A DNA stretch of 24,471 bases, from the NCBI GenBank assembly GCA_905221605.1, contig CAJNDS010002189.1:137501-161971 (forward strand), read 5' to 3'. Each line of letters begins with the position of its first letter. Within the stretch, counting starts at the first letter, position 1. The stretch is from Symbiodinium natans. Its lineage: Eukaryota; Sar; Dinophyceae; Suessiales; Symbiodiniaceae. Both the position numbers and the translations under genes were made by a program. This document shows positions 1-7,943 of the stretch, one piece after another. The notes below the pieces were generated by a model. The model did not search any database. It had not been told where the DNA came from and was given only the letters and a program-made list of their open reading frames with translations.

Positions 1-245
1 TAACCCCTAAACCCCTAAATAAACCCCTAAACCCCTAATCCCTAAACCCCCTAAAACCCTAAACCCTAGACCCCTAGACCCCTAAACCCCTAAACCCCTA
101 AAACCCTAAACCCCTAAACCCCTAAACCCCTAAACCCCTAAACCCCTAAACCCCTAAACCCCTAAACCCCCTAAACCCCTAGACCCCTAAACCCCTATAC
201 CCTAAACCCTAAACCCCAAACCCCAAACCCTAAACCCCTAAACCC
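1..245. repeat. Interstitial telomeric array, CCCCTAAA/CCCTAAA orientation
   Basis: Tandem C-strand telomeric units, mostly the 8-mer CCCCTAAA mixed with CCCTAAA and degenerate copies. It could be a chromosome end or an internal array, since the window starts inside it. It runs to within about 15 bp of the first exon-like island. Confidence 0.95.
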
Positions 246-260
246 CCCCAACAAAGTAAG

Positions 261-360
261 ACTGGAGGCTGAGGAGGAGGACACGCGGAACCAAGAGCAC
301 GAGCGTTTGGGAGGCGCCTTGGAGTCGTTGCAGGAGGCCTTCCCGCCGGCCTCTGGGGAG
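261..360 (+). CDS. Exon-like island, coiled-coil peptide
   Basis: A GC-rich 100-nt island follows TAAG at 257-260 and precedes a possible donor GTTTTG at 361. The frame (one leading base, then codons from 262) reads LEAEEEDTRNQEHERL, then GGALESLQEAF. This Glu/Arg/Leu-rich heptad-like sequence is typical of coiled coils. The frame stays open past the donor. C-strand telomeric repeats lie upstream and G-strand repeats begin at about 394. The product is not recognised by family. Its likeness to the other islands in the window is the main reason to treat it as an exon of a fragmented coiled-coil gene; an SF-assemblin-like protein is a guess. No start codon is visible. Confidence 0.45.
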
Positions 361-393
361 GTTTTGGGGGGGTTGATTCATGGGGCTCAGATG

Positions 394-486
394 GTTTAGG
401 GTTTAGGGCTAGGGTTTAGGGCTAGGGGTTTAGGGTTTAGGGTTTAGGGTTTAGGGTTTAGGGTTTAGGGTTTAGGGTTTAGGGTG
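394..486. repeat. Telomeric array, TTTAGGG orientation
   Basis: About a dozen G-strand heptamers with two GGGCTAGGG variants. It has the opposite orientation to the array at 1-245, so the two flank the island at 261-360 like the ends of a mini-chromosome. Confidence 0.95.
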
Positions 487-1055
487 GTTTGGTGTTTAGG
501 GAGCTTGAGGTTTGGGGCATAGAGTTTAGGGAGTTCACGGAGTCCACGAGTTTGGGGCGTTTAGGGAGTTTAGGGAGTTTAGGGAGTTTAGTAGTTTACC
601 AGGAGTCCAGGAATGTCGGGGAGTTTAGGGATTCAGGGTTTTCGGATGGTCCTGAGGTTGCAAGAACATTGTGCGTCCTTTCTTGGGTGTCCGGATCAGG
701 GGGGATAAGATTACATGTGTTAGGGGTTTAGGGTTCGTGTTTAGGTGTTAGGGTTTGGGGCTTAGGGTTTGTGTGCTGCGTTTCTCGTAGCTTCCTGTCG
801 TTTGTCTACTTCAGACTATTCTCATGAATTGGCCTTAGAGTCGGGCCCCTGCCAGACACTCCAATGTCTCCGAAGTAAGGGGTGTTTCGTAACGGGTTGG
901 ATCCCGAAGAGCCACTTCAGGAAGATGCCTTAATCAAGGGACATGGGAGTCTTGAACCCGAATGGCGTCATTGAAAGGGCTCGTTTCATGGATTCCCCTA
1001 CTACCCCTCTCTATACGACCCCCTAGGTTTCCCCCCGTAGTTAAGGCTGGGAACC
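487..1055. other. Unique/degenerate spacer, no gene seen
   Basis: Degenerate TTTAGGG-derived sequence (GGGAGTTTA units near 560-590) is followed by unique sequence at 780-1050. A short + frame at 489-731 is made largely of these repeats and is not credible as a gene. A motif CAGGAAGATGCCTTA near 918-932 recurs elsewhere in the window. Confidence 0.5.
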
Positions 1056-1126
1056 TTTAGGGTTTAGGGTTTAGGGTTTAGGGTTTAGGGTTTAGGGTGT
1101 AGGGCTTAGGGTTTAGGGTTTAGGGT
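1056..1126. repeat. Telomeric array, TTTAGGG orientation
   Basis: G-strand heptamers with occasional GGGTGTAGGG and GGGCTTAGGG variants. Unique sequence with no supported gene follows to about 1240. Confidence 0.95.
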
Positions 1127-1243
1127 GGGTAGTATAGGGCGGGGTAGTGGGGGCAGCCCATGATCATTCGAGTGATTTTTTCAGTGTCTTTTGCCTCGTC
1201 CGCGGCGATTCCGTGGCCTGGTTCATGGGGCCCTCAACCCTCA

Positions 1244-1580
1244 ATCCCAGACCCTCAACCCCAAACCCTCTAAACCCTAAACCCTCAGCCCTAAACCCCC
1301 ACACCCTAAACCCTCAATCCTAAACCCTCAACCCTAAACCCTCAACCCTAAACCCTAGACGGCCATGACTTTGCATGCACTGCGTCAGTAGGGACTGCGG
1401 GCCTATGAACGTCAAATCTAAACCCCAAACCCCAAACCCAAACCCCCCCCCCCCCCGCCCCTGAACCAAACCCTAAACCCTAAACCCTAAACCCTAAACC
1501 CTAAACCCTAAACCCTAAACCCTAAACCCTAAACCCTAAACCCTAAACCCTAAACCCCAAACCCCAAACCCAAAACCCCC
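1244..1580. repeat. Telomeric arrays, CCCTAAA orientation, with a short unique insert
   Basis: Degenerate CCCTCAA/CCCTAAA units at 1244-1360, then unique sequence at about 1361-1415. A C homopolymer lies at about 1445-1456, then near-perfect CCCTAAA units at 1471-1555 that decay to CCCCAAA. Confidence 0.9.
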
Positions 1581-1626
1581 CCCCCGCGCCCTGAGTCCTT
1601 CACGCCTCCGTCGGCTAGGCTGTCAG

Positions 1627-1673
1627 AAGCCTGAAGCAGTCTGGCGAGGCGGCCGAGCACGAGGGAAGGGGGC
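1627..1673 (+). CDS. Possible exon-like island (weak)
   Basis: After TGTCAG (1621-1626), one base then codons from 1628 read SLKQSGEAAEHEGRG. A possible donor GTAGAC starts at 1674. Composition resembles the other coiled-coil islands, but the flanks are C-rich on both sides and the donor is weak. Confidence 0.22.
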
Positions 1674-1895
1674 GTAGACTCAAAGCCGCAGGGGCTTTGC
1701 CCCCTAACCCCTGAAACCTAAAGGCTAAACCCTAACTCTTCGGGCCTTGTGAAGAATGAAGATGCCTTAGCCCCAAGCCCTGAAACCCCACACCCCTAGC
1801 TCCAAGACTCCCCCCCCGCCTGCCGAAACCCTAAACCCTAAACCCTAAACCCGACACCCTGAACCCTGTTGTGCGAGGGGGCCTCCCCCTGACAG

Positions 1896-1919
1896 GAGAC
1901 CCGGCAGAGGAGCCAGGAG
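1896..1919 (+). CDS. Micro-exon-like island, 24 nt
   Basis: CCCCCTGACAG ends at 1895 and GTGCCA starts at 1920. The 24 nt between form eight in-frame codons, ETRQRSQE, phase 0 at both edges. C-strand repeats lie upstream (1826-1855) and G-strand repeats downstream (1948-1990), the arrangement seen at most islands. The peptide fits a charged coiled coil. The shortness makes a chance match possible. Confidence 0.35.
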
Positions 1920-2038
1920 GTGCCAAGAATGAGCCGAAGTTTAGAAGATTGGGGTTTGGAGTTTGGGGTTTAGGGTTTGGGGTTTGGGATTCAGCTAAGG
2001 CAGCAATCGTAAGCACATTAAGCATAGAGGTATGCTGT

Positions 2039-2140
2039 GTCTCTCTCTCTCTCTCTCTCTCGCTCTCTCTTTCTCTCTCTCTCTCTCTCCATCTCTCTCT
2101 CTCTCTCCCTCTCTTTCTCTCTCTCTTCCCTCATTCCCTC
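2039..2140 (+). repeat. CT-rich microsatellite
   Basis: An almost uninterrupted CT dinucleotide tract with a few TTTC and CCAT interruptions. Open frames across it (Leu-Ser repeats) are low-complexity artefacts. From about 2140 to 2590 I see CT-rich and unique sequence, a short TTTAGGG array at 2310-2345, and no supported gene. Confidence 0.95.
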
Positions 2141-2742
2141 CCTCACTCCCTACCTCCGCCCCTCCGCCCCCCCATCGTCCTTACTTAAGGGCGATTGGAG
2201 CCTCTGGCATCTGGAGCCTAAACCCCGAATCCTGAAAGGGATATTGCGGCCTCTGGAACCCTGAAACCCCAAGACCCCAAATCCCAATTGCAGATTGGAG
2301 CCCGTGGAGCCTAGGGTTTAGGGTTTAGGGTTTAGGGTTTAGGGTGAATGAAGGGAAATCGGAGTCCTGAGGCCTGTCCTCCCCTCCCGCATTCCCAGCA
2401 ACTCCAATATCCCTCCATCTAGGGGATCTCTATGATTATGCAAGCAACATGGGCTTCTTTTTGTCGTGTTTTTGGGCTTTGTTTTTCGCAGCCCCTATTT
2501 TCAGGAAATTCTCACACACCTGAATTTAGGGAGGATGGAGTCCGTTCTCAGTTTTGTGTATCTTTTTCTGTCTCTCTCCCTCTCGCCCTCCCAGCGGTTG
2601 GGTGGAACGTGGAGGTCGAGAGCACAAGAGCCTCTAGGCGGTCTAAGGGAATAAGGGTTCGGGGTTTGGGTTCTGAGGGGTTTATGGGTTTTGAGGGTTT
2701 GGGGGTTTAGGGCTTAGGGGTTTCGGCTCCTGCTGGTGTCAG

Positions 2743-2803
2743 GTTGCGGACCACCTGCGTTCGCTGCCAGGAGCTGAGATTCCGCGCGCCGCAGAGCCCA
2801 AAA
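2743..2803 (+). CDS. Possible exon-like island
   Basis: GGTGTCAG ends at 2742 and a donor-like GTAACA starts at 2804. The phase-0 frame begins VADHLRSL and continues PGAEIPRAAEPK without a stop. The start resembles the coiled-coil islands, the Pro-containing end less so. Flanking telomeric repeats are G-strand on both sides. Confidence 0.3.
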
Positions 2804-2940
2804 GTAACAGAAGGGCGAGGTCTTGAAGTTGCTCTTGTGGTTAGTTCAAGGCGTAATTGGCCTTGAGGGTTTAGGGTTTAGGGTTTAGGGTTAAGGGATT
2901 TCGCCAACCCAACCTGTCAATCTGTCCATCCTTTGCCTAG

Positions 2941-2987
2941 GATCTCCCGAGAGTCCAGCGCAAGACTCTCCAAGTTTGAGGCACCTC
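2941..2987 (+). CDS. Possible exon-like island
   Basis: A pyrimidine-rich stretch ending TTTGCCTAG (2932-2940) is a strong 3' splice site. One base then codons from 2942 read ISRESSARLSKFE, a heptad-like peptide. The 3' edge is unclear (GTGGCA at 2988 is weak). A C-run/G-run hairpin follows at 2994-3007. Confidence 0.35.
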
Positions 2988-3036
2988 GTGGCACCCCCCC
3001 AAGGGGGGGCGGAATGGGAAGACACCCTTGGTCTCG

Positions 3037-3167
3037 TTTGGGGTTTAGGGTTTAGGGTTTTGAGTTATGCCAAACCCTAAACCCTAAACCCTAAACCCTA
3101 AACCCTAAACCCTAAACCCTAAACCCTAAACCCTAAACCCTAAACCCTAAACCCTAAACCCTAAACC
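3037..3167. repeat. Head-to-head telomeric junction
   Basis: A short TTTAGGG array (3037-3060) is followed after about 12 nt (TTGAGTTATGCC) by a nearly perfect CCCTAAA array (3073-3167, about 13 units). The two point toward each other as in a telomere-telomere fusion and could form a hairpin in RNA or single-stranded DNA. Confidence 0.9.
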
Positions 3168-3434
3168 CTTTTTGAAACTATATGGGGCTCCGGGTCCTGA
3201 CGATGAGGTAAGGCCGGACTCTTGGGAAGGACCCCTAACACTGTACTCCTAATCTGCATGTCTAATATCATAGAAATATTGGCCTTTTATTGCATGAATA
3301 TCTGCTGGACTGTGGTCCTGGACTTCTCCAGGCCCCCAAACACATGGATGCAGGTAGACCAACGAATCAAGCTCCATACCGCAAGCTGGACTCCAGACCC
3401 CGAAGCTCACGAACTTTTCCTTCGAACGCAGCAG

Positions 3435-3723
3435 CTACTTGCTTTTCACTTCTTCTTGTTTTGTATGTTTGCTTTGTCTTTTTGTTTTGTCGCTCATGTC
3501 TTTCTTGCTCTTGTTGGCAGGCTTCTCCTCTGCCTCTGTCTTCTTTCGCTTCTTGTATCCCTTGGAGTCGAGATCGGGCGGGCGGAAGAATGTCGGCACC
3601 TCCATATGTCCCAGCCTCTACCTCTGCGGTGATCTCCTTCACCGCGGGCTTTAACGATGCTCGGGTTGCTTCTACTGTAGCTTTGCCCGCAGCTGAGGCC
3701 TGGTTTTTCAATCCGGATGGCAT
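3435..3723 (-). CDS. Candidate two-exon basic protein, unknown function
   Basis: On the minus strand, exon 1 (3723-3622, 34 codons) starts with ATG, reads MPSGLKNQASAAGKATVEAT, and ends EITAE. A GTAGAG donor follows. A 61-nt candidate intron (3621-3561) ends in CCAAG. Exon 2 (3560-3435) continues in phase 0 with GYKKRKKTEAEEKPANK and ends EEVKSK and a stop. The joined product is about 75 residues with a strongly lysine-rich second half, as in a nuclear or nucleic-acid-binding tail. Without splicing the two frames disagree, so a frameshifted pseudogene is the alternative. A free-standing 56-codon frame (3605-3435) beginning MEVPTFFRPPDLDSKGYKK is a third reading. No family recognised. The start may be an internal exon edge (AACCAG precedes GCCTCA) rather than the true N-terminus. 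A perfect hairpin lies 12 bp upstream of the ATG. Confidence 0.35.
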
Positions 3724-3735
3724 GCCAAAAAATAG

Positions 3736-3785
3736 GGGTACACACCAATTAGCCTTGTATTTTGAAGGCTAATTGGTGTGTACCC
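3736..3785. repeat. Perfect 19-bp inverted repeat (hairpin)
   Basis: Arms 3736-3754 (GGGTACACACCAATTAGCC) and 3767-3785 are exact reverse complements around a 12-nt loop, TTGTATTTTGAA. It lies just upstream of the minus-strand ORF above. It could be a small foldback element, a regulatory RNA hairpin, or a terminator-like structure for a + strand transcript. Confidence 0.9.
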
Positions 3786-3870
3786 TTGTTTTCCCGCTTT
3801 GGCCCCCCAAGGCGCCAAGCTTGGATTCAGTCATCCACCCCACCTGAAAAGGGGCACGCCAGCTCCACTC

Positions 3871-3905
3871 CGGCACCACCGTGAGACCACCGTGAGACCA
3901 CCGTG
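3871..3905. repeat. Short tandem repeat, ACCACCGTGAG
   Basis: Three consecutive copies of an 11-bp CACCGTGAGAC-type unit in otherwise unique sequence. No function is apparent. Confidence 0.7.
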
Positions 3906-3929
3906 AGGAAACACGAAACGTGTCTTTAA

Positions 3930-4076
3930 AGGCAAACGTTAATCGCGTTCACCCCAGATGCCTTTCTCCTTCCGGAACCTGGAATGGCTGCGCCAGCACC
4001 ATTCACTGCAGAAATTTATCTAAAACAAGAACTAGACAGCAAATGGGTCGATTGGCTGCCGTTTCTGGGAGCATAA
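3930..4076 (+). CDS. Small ORF or exon remnant, unknown
   Basis: An open frame after a TAA at 3927-3929 runs 48 codons to TAA at 4074-4076. It contains ATG at 3984, from which it reads MAAPAPFTAEIYLKQELDSK and ends WVDWLPFLGA (30 residues). Composition looks like real protein and, unlike the surrounding islands, not like a coiled coil. No homologue comes to mind. It could be a small gene, a terminal exon, or a remnant of an insertion that also brought the 3.4-3.8 kb unit. Sequence from 4077 to about 4320 is unique, with nothing else identifiable. Confidence 0.25.
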   Translation, partial: RQTLIAFTPDAFLLPEPGMAAPAPFTAEIYLKQELDSKWVDWLPFLGA

Positions 4077-4325
4077 TATCTGATCAGCATGAGTGACGCT
4101 CCTGAGCGCAAGACGTGACTCACAGCGTGAACGTTCACAAGCAGGTGTCAAGTTGCGCATTAGAGCCAACGTGGGCTTGACCTCAAGACTTCCTGTTTAG
4201 GGACATTTTAGGGTACCTTGTCAGGGGTTCGCCCCAAGTGCCTTAGAAGGCATCTTCCTCAAGCGAGGGGTCTTTTTGGGCTGTCTAGGTCCGCACATGG
4301 CTGCTTCTTGGGCGGCCGGCCTTGC

Positions 4326-4455
4326 AACCCTAAACCCTAAACCCTAAACCCTAAACCCTAAACCCTAAACCCTAAACCCTAAACCCTAAACCCTAAACCC
4401 TAAACCCTAAACCCTAAACCCTAAACCCCAAACCCAAACCCCAAACCCTAAACCC
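4326..4455. repeat. Telomeric array, CCCTAAA orientation
   Basis: About 15 near-perfect C-strand heptamers, the last few decaying to CCCAAAC/CCCCAAA. Confidence 0.95.
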
Positions 4456-4740
4456 GGAAGCATTCGGAGGTCCAGTTTGCCTTCCTGCCTTTGGGCTGGG
4501 AGCCCTACCCTTGGTTCGGGTTCACCCTACAGCTCCCGGCGTACGCTGGTCTCTGACCAATCCCTATGTAGTACGGCACCTCATAAACAGCACACCCCCC
4601 AAAAGGGACCCTACTTAGGAGAACTACCCACATATGGCAGTTTCTCTGAAATATGGTCCCCTCATGGTCCTTATGATAAGGCGGCCCTAACCTCCAACCC
4701 TAAACCCTAAACCTAAACCATAAACCCTAAACCCTAAACC
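4456..4740. other. Unique spacer ending in a short CCCTAAA array
   Basis: An open + frame (4477-4710) has no recognisable domains and runs into the telomeric repeats at 4697-4740, so I do not call it a gene. The phrases AAGGGACCCTA and GAACTACCCAC (4602-4632) recur in variant form at 4765-4790. Confidence 0.5.
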
Positions 4741-4812
4741 CCAAATACTTATATTCCCCAAGAAGGGACCCTAATGTAGGGAACGACCCACAAAAACTCT
4801 GAACCTGTCCAG

Positions 4813-4854
4813 GCTGTGGACGCCGCCGTGCGAGTCTCGTTCAGGGCTGGGGAG
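4813..4854 (+). CDS. Exon-like island, 42 nt
   Basis: CCTGTCCAG ends at 4812 and GTTAAC starts at 4855. The 14 phase-0 codons read AVDAAVRVSFRAGE. C-strand telomeric repeats lie upstream (4697-4740) and G-strand repeats downstream (4873-4925). It is in phase 0 at both edges, like several others. Product unknown. Confidence 0.4.
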
Positions 4855-4872
4855 GTTAACGGCTACGGGCTT

Positions 4873-4925
4873 GTAGGGTTTAGGGTTTAGGGTTTAGGCT
4901 TTAGGGTTTAGGGTTTAGGGTTTAG
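4873..4925. repeat. Telomeric array, TTTAGGG orientation
   Basis: Seven or so G-strand heptamers, one of them TTTAGGC. Confidence 0.95.
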
Positions 4926-5690
4926 AGTTGTGGGAGCCTGAATAAGAACATAGACGACCCAAAGTACACCTCCTACCAAAATTGACCTTCACATTGGGAG
5001 GCTTCAGAGGAAAGGGTGGAAGGGGTCGAGGGGCTCTTAGGGTAGGGGCGGGTATGGTCTGAACCCTTCTGAACCTTGAGGAAACCTTATAAAACCCCTT
5101 ACTTACCCTTAACGAACCTATGCAACTCTTATAAGACCCCAAGCCGCTGATTTGTTTGGCCATTCTGAGCAGCCCCCTTCTTCGCCACCCCAAAGCTTAG
5201 CCGAGCCCATGAGCGCTCTCAACCCTACAACCCTACAACCACCCTACAACCCCAAACCTTGAAAGCCCAAAACATCCTCAATCCTTAAAACCCCTAGGCC
5301 CTGAAGCCATAGGCATCCGAAGCCCTTCAACCCCGAAGCCCTCATCCCTGAAACCCTGAAACTTTAAGAAACCCTAGCAAACCTAAAACCCTAAGACCTC
5401 CAAACCCTAAAACCCTTAAAAGCAATTCAGACCCTAAAAAACCCTGAAAACCCTGAAGCCCCCAAAAGAGCCTTTACAGAACCTCAGGGAAGCTTAGGGA
5501 GCCTTACAGAGTAGTGGGGAGTCTTAGGGAACCTTGAACCCCCCTACGCCAAGAAGAGCCCTAAGACCCCAAATCCCAAAACCCTAAAAAACCCTAAGCA
5601 AAAAACCTTTAAGAACCATAAAGCCCTGAAAAAAACCGCAAAGAACTCCTTAACACCCTGAACCCCCCCAAGAAGAGCCTTTGACCTTTT
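4926..5690. other. Degenerate C-strand telomeric DNA and unique spacer
   Basis: Unique sequence at 4926-5210, where a minus-strand open frame (4915-5193) lacks any recognisable feature. From 5214 to about 5690 the sequence is highly diverged CCCTAAA-like repeat (CCCTACAA, CCCTGAAA, CCCTAAAA) without a gene. As an intron it would have G-strand repeats at its 5' end and C-strand repeats at its 3' end. Confidence 0.6.
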
Positions 5691-5698
5691 GACTTCAG

Positions 5699-5757
5699 GT
5701 CCGCGAGGTGCGCGGCTTGATCGCGGCGGAGGCCCAGCAACGAGAGGCCCCGGCTTG
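5699..5757 (+). CDS. Exon-like island, clean splice edges
   Basis: One of the best-defined islands. TTTTGACTTCAG ends at 5698, and a GTAAAC donor starts at 5758. The frame (phase 0 in, phase 2 out) reads VREVRGLIAAEAQQREAPA plus a split Trp/Cys codon. Hydrophobic residues every 3-4 positions between Glu/Arg/Gln suggest a coiled coil. VRGL-[IS]-A is shared with the island at 6080-6143, hinting at internal repeats in the protein. Upstream is degenerate CCCTAAA, downstream T/G homopolymers and then a long TTTAGGG array. Confidence 0.55.
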
Positions 5758-5768
5758 GTAAACTTTCG

Positions 5769-5910
5769 TTTTTTTTTTGTTTTTTTTGGGGGGGGGGGGG
5801 GGGGTTTAGGGTTTAGGGTTTAGGGTTTAGGGTTTAGGGTTTAGGGTTTAGGGTTTAGGGTTTAGGGTTTAGGGTTTAGGGTTTAGGGTTAGGGGTTAGG
5901 GTTTAGGGTT
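5769..5910. repeat. T-run, G-run, then TTTAGGG array
   Basis: T10-G-T8 is followed by about 17 G and then about 13 G-strand heptamers. The same order (T run, G run, array) recurs at 14543-14605. Confidence 0.95.
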
Positions 5911-6079
5911 GGGCGGAGGGTTTTTGGGCTTTGCTGAAGGCTTTGCCTTCAGCATGGACTCCCTAAATTCTAGTTACACCCCAAATCCTAAACCCCAAGC
6001 CCTCAGCCCTCAACCCTCAACCCTCAACCCTAAACCCTAAACCCGAAACCCTACATTCTAATCCCTACGCCCTGCAAAG

Positions 6080-6143
6080 AAACTCTGGGAGGTGGCCGTG
6101 AGAGGCTTGAGCGCAGAGATCGCCACTGAGACGCAGGCGCTTG
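6080..6143 (+). CDS. Exon-like island
   Basis: CCTGCAAAG ends at 6079. Phase-0 codons read KLWEVAVRGLSAEIATETQAL. A weak GTCCCC donor starts at 6144. The peptide aligns by eye with the island at 5699-5757 over VRGL-x-A, consistent with a repetitive coiled-coil protein. The 3' phase of the previous island (2) does not match this phase-0 start, so the two are either not adjacent exons or one edge is misplaced. Confidence 0.42.
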
Positions 6144-6546
6144 GTCCCCCCCAAAGGGGTGTTTAGGGTCTCAGGGTTTGGGGTGTCGGGTTTTGAGGTC
6201 TAAGGTCTGTAGGAATTGTATAGGGTTTGCACCCAACAACGTTTTGACCGTAGATAGGAAGCCGTCGACTAGCCCTAAACCCTAAACCCCGAACCTTGAA
6301 CCCTAAACCCCGAAACCATGAACCCTAAGCATTTCAGCCTTCCCTTCGACATCCCCTGTGCTGGTTCGTAGTACGGACATTGGGGAAGTACTCGGGAGGT
6401 TTGCAGGTAGTCACAAGTGGGGTTATAATTACGGCAACTGTACTTATACATCATCCTATTTAGGGAGCCTACGTAGAGCCTTACTCATAACTACCCATGA
6501 ACCTCCAAGTAGGGGCTCTGCGAGAACCCCACTTTGTTCGGGTCAG
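6144..6546. other. G-rich then C-rich degenerate repeats and unique spacer
   Basis: Degenerate GGGTTTGGGGTG repeats (6160-6210) give way to CCCTAAACCCCGAA repeats (6272-6330) and then unique sequence to 6546. An open frame at 6358-6600 overlaps the island below, and only its last third looks coding. Confidence 0.5.
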
Positions 6547-6594
6547 GCTCGCGCGGATGCCGCAGGCAGGGCCCCCCCCAGACAGCTTCGGATT
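6547..6594 (+). CDS. Exon-like island ending in a telomeric donor
   Basis: TTCGGGTCAG ends at 6546. Sixteen phase-0 codons read ARADAAGRAPPRQLRI, and GTTTAGGG, the first unit of a telomeric array, serves as donor at 6595. C-strand repeats lie upstream (6272-6330). I looked for it because the flanking orientation pattern predicted an exon here, so it is weaker independent evidence. Confidence 0.33.
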
Positions 6595-6689
6595 GTTTAG
6601 GGTTTAGGGTTTAGGGTTTAGGGTTTAGGGTTTAGGGTTTAGGGTTTAGGGTTTAGGGTTTAGGGTTTAGGGTTTAGGGTTTAGGGTTT
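6595..6689. repeat. Telomeric array, TTTAGGG orientation
   Basis: About 13 perfect G-strand heptamers. Confidence 0.95.
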
Positions 6690-6948
6690 CTGGAGGCTTT
6701 TCAAGGCTTAAAAAGGCTTCACAGGGTTTAGGGTTTAGAGTCGCCTTGGGTAAAAAGTGCAGAAAAGCTCGGCTCAGGGTTCAAGTTGTACGTCTCTTCG
6801 CTTGTGGTCGCAGTTCGACTCGGTCTTAAAACCCTAACCCTTCACCCCGAAATCCCAAAACCCTAAGCCCTAACCCCCCACCCCTAAAAACCCAACCCCA
6901 GACCCCCCCCCCCCCCCCCCGAAGACCATTCCCCATCTTCCGCACAAG

Positions 6949-6977
6949 GCCGGGAGCGACGAACCATGGAGGAGGAA
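6949..6977 (+). CDS. Micro-exon-like island, 29 nt
   Basis: A C19 run and a pyrimidine-rich stretch lead to CCGCACAAG (ends 6948). Two bases then codons read RERRTMEEE, and GTAGGC starts at 6978. It is highly charged, as expected of a coiled-coil segment. C-rich repeats lie upstream and degenerate TTTAGGG downstream (7004-7025). Confidence 0.33.
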
Positions 6978-7117
6978 GTAGGCCCGTGCCCTTAGTCAAG
7001 GGATTTAGGGGGTTTAGGGCTTTTGGGGTCTCTTCGGGTTTTTGAGTCCTTCGCGGGTTTATCAAGGGATTATGACTCGTACCTCTACGGTTGTACCCCT
7101 AAAACTTCCGCCTTAAA

Positions 7118-7250
7118 TGTACCTAAACCCTAAACCCTGAACCCCAAACCCCCAAACCCCAAACCCCAAACCCTAAACCCCAAACCCCATACCCCAAACC
7201 TCAAACCCCAAACCCTAAACCCTAAACCCCAAACCCTAAACCCTAAACCC
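7118..7250. repeat. Telomeric array, CCCTAAA with CCCCAAA variants
   Basis: A mixed array of CCCTAAA and CCCCAAA units running to 3 bp before an ATG. Confidence 0.95.
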
Positions 7251-7253
7251 TCC

Positions 7254-7283
7254 ATGACTGAGAATTACTGGAACGACTTGGCG
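7254..7283 (+). CDS. Possible initial exon, ATG to strong donor
   Basis: The ATG at 7254 opens MTENYWNDLA, and the tenth codon abuts GTGAGC, a near-consensus donor. The frame could also be internal (ACTGAG precedes AATTAC). C-strand repeats lie directly upstream and G-strand repeats at 7361-7395. It is too short to identify a family. Confidence 0.35.
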
Positions 7284-7731
7284 GTGAGCCCTGAGCCCCA
7301 ATCCCGCGAACCGGAAACCCCAAGCCCACCACCCTACAGAGTCGAAAAAGACGCTGTCAATTTAGGGTTTAGGGTTTAGGGTTTAGGGTTTAGGGTGAGG
7401 GTAAATCCTATAAAGCCTGTAAAGCCCCAGAAAATCCTATAAACCCTGCAAACCCTAGAAGCCCATTAAACCCTATGCACCCTTGACGCCCTCTAAACCC
7501 TCTCAACCCCGACTGGGCTCGTGGGCTTTCTTGGGGAGCTGAGCAGCACTGACATCCGCACACCCCTTAGAAGCCGGAAAGGAGCTAGAAGCCGAAAGGG
7601 ATCGGAAGCCTCGAGTTGAGTTTTAGGATTAGTGGCTGAGGGTTCCGGGTTTGTTCTTAAGGTTTTTTTTCTACGGTTTGCTTCTGAACCCTTAAAAAAT
7701 GTGAAAGACAGTGATCCCTATACTGCTCTTA
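7284..7731. other. Repeat-derived spacer, no gene
   Basis: A TTTAGGG array at 7361-7396 is followed by degenerate CCCTAAA-like sequence to about 7510. Then comes a unique stretch with an imperfect AGAAGCCGGAAAGGAGCT duplication (7570-7605). No supported gene. Confidence 0.5.
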
Positions 7732-7737
7732 TAAGGA

Positions 7738-7802
7738 TATATATATATATATGGTCACCCCCCCCCCCTCGACAGACCCCGGAAGTATATTTCCGGTCTG
7801 TT
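7738..7802 (+). repeat. Left terminal inverted repeat with inner hairpin
   Basis: (AT)n-GGTCA-C10-TCGACAGACCCCGGAAG matches the reverse complement of 10294-10343 with about one mismatch plus run-length differences. Just inside, CAGACCCCGGAA and TTCCGGTCTG form a short imperfect hairpin not present at the other end. Confidence 0.8.
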
Positions 7803-7943
7803 CAGGAAGGGGGCGGGGGGGCACTTTTCCTCGCACTTCCGTAAGCAACTCCAGTAGCTGTTGCTAGCATAGCTCTCTGTGTTTTTAATATATTTCATAT
7901 TTCTCATGAGTGTAGAACCCCTAAAAGAATCTTACCAAAACCT

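Noticed and set aside
1-245. True chromosome end
   Set aside because: Similar arrays occur throughout in both orientations, so an array at the window edge does not by itself show a chromosome terminus.
1244-1580. CRISPR-like array
   Set aside because: The repeats are contiguous telomeric heptamers without unique spacers of constant size.
1831-2264. Ser/Leu-rich and telomere-derived frames around the CT microsatellite
   Set aside because: Pure products of CT dinucleotide and TTTAGGG repeats.
2595-2640. Possible exon after the strong acceptor TCTCGCCCTCCCAG
   Set aside because: The acceptor is good, but all three frames are ambiguous and none shows the coiled-coil composition or a convincing donor.
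3222-3772. Plus-strand frames of 136 and 160 codons
   Set aside because: Cys/Leu/Phe-rich composition complementary to the lysine-rich minus-strand frame; better explained as antisense shadows.
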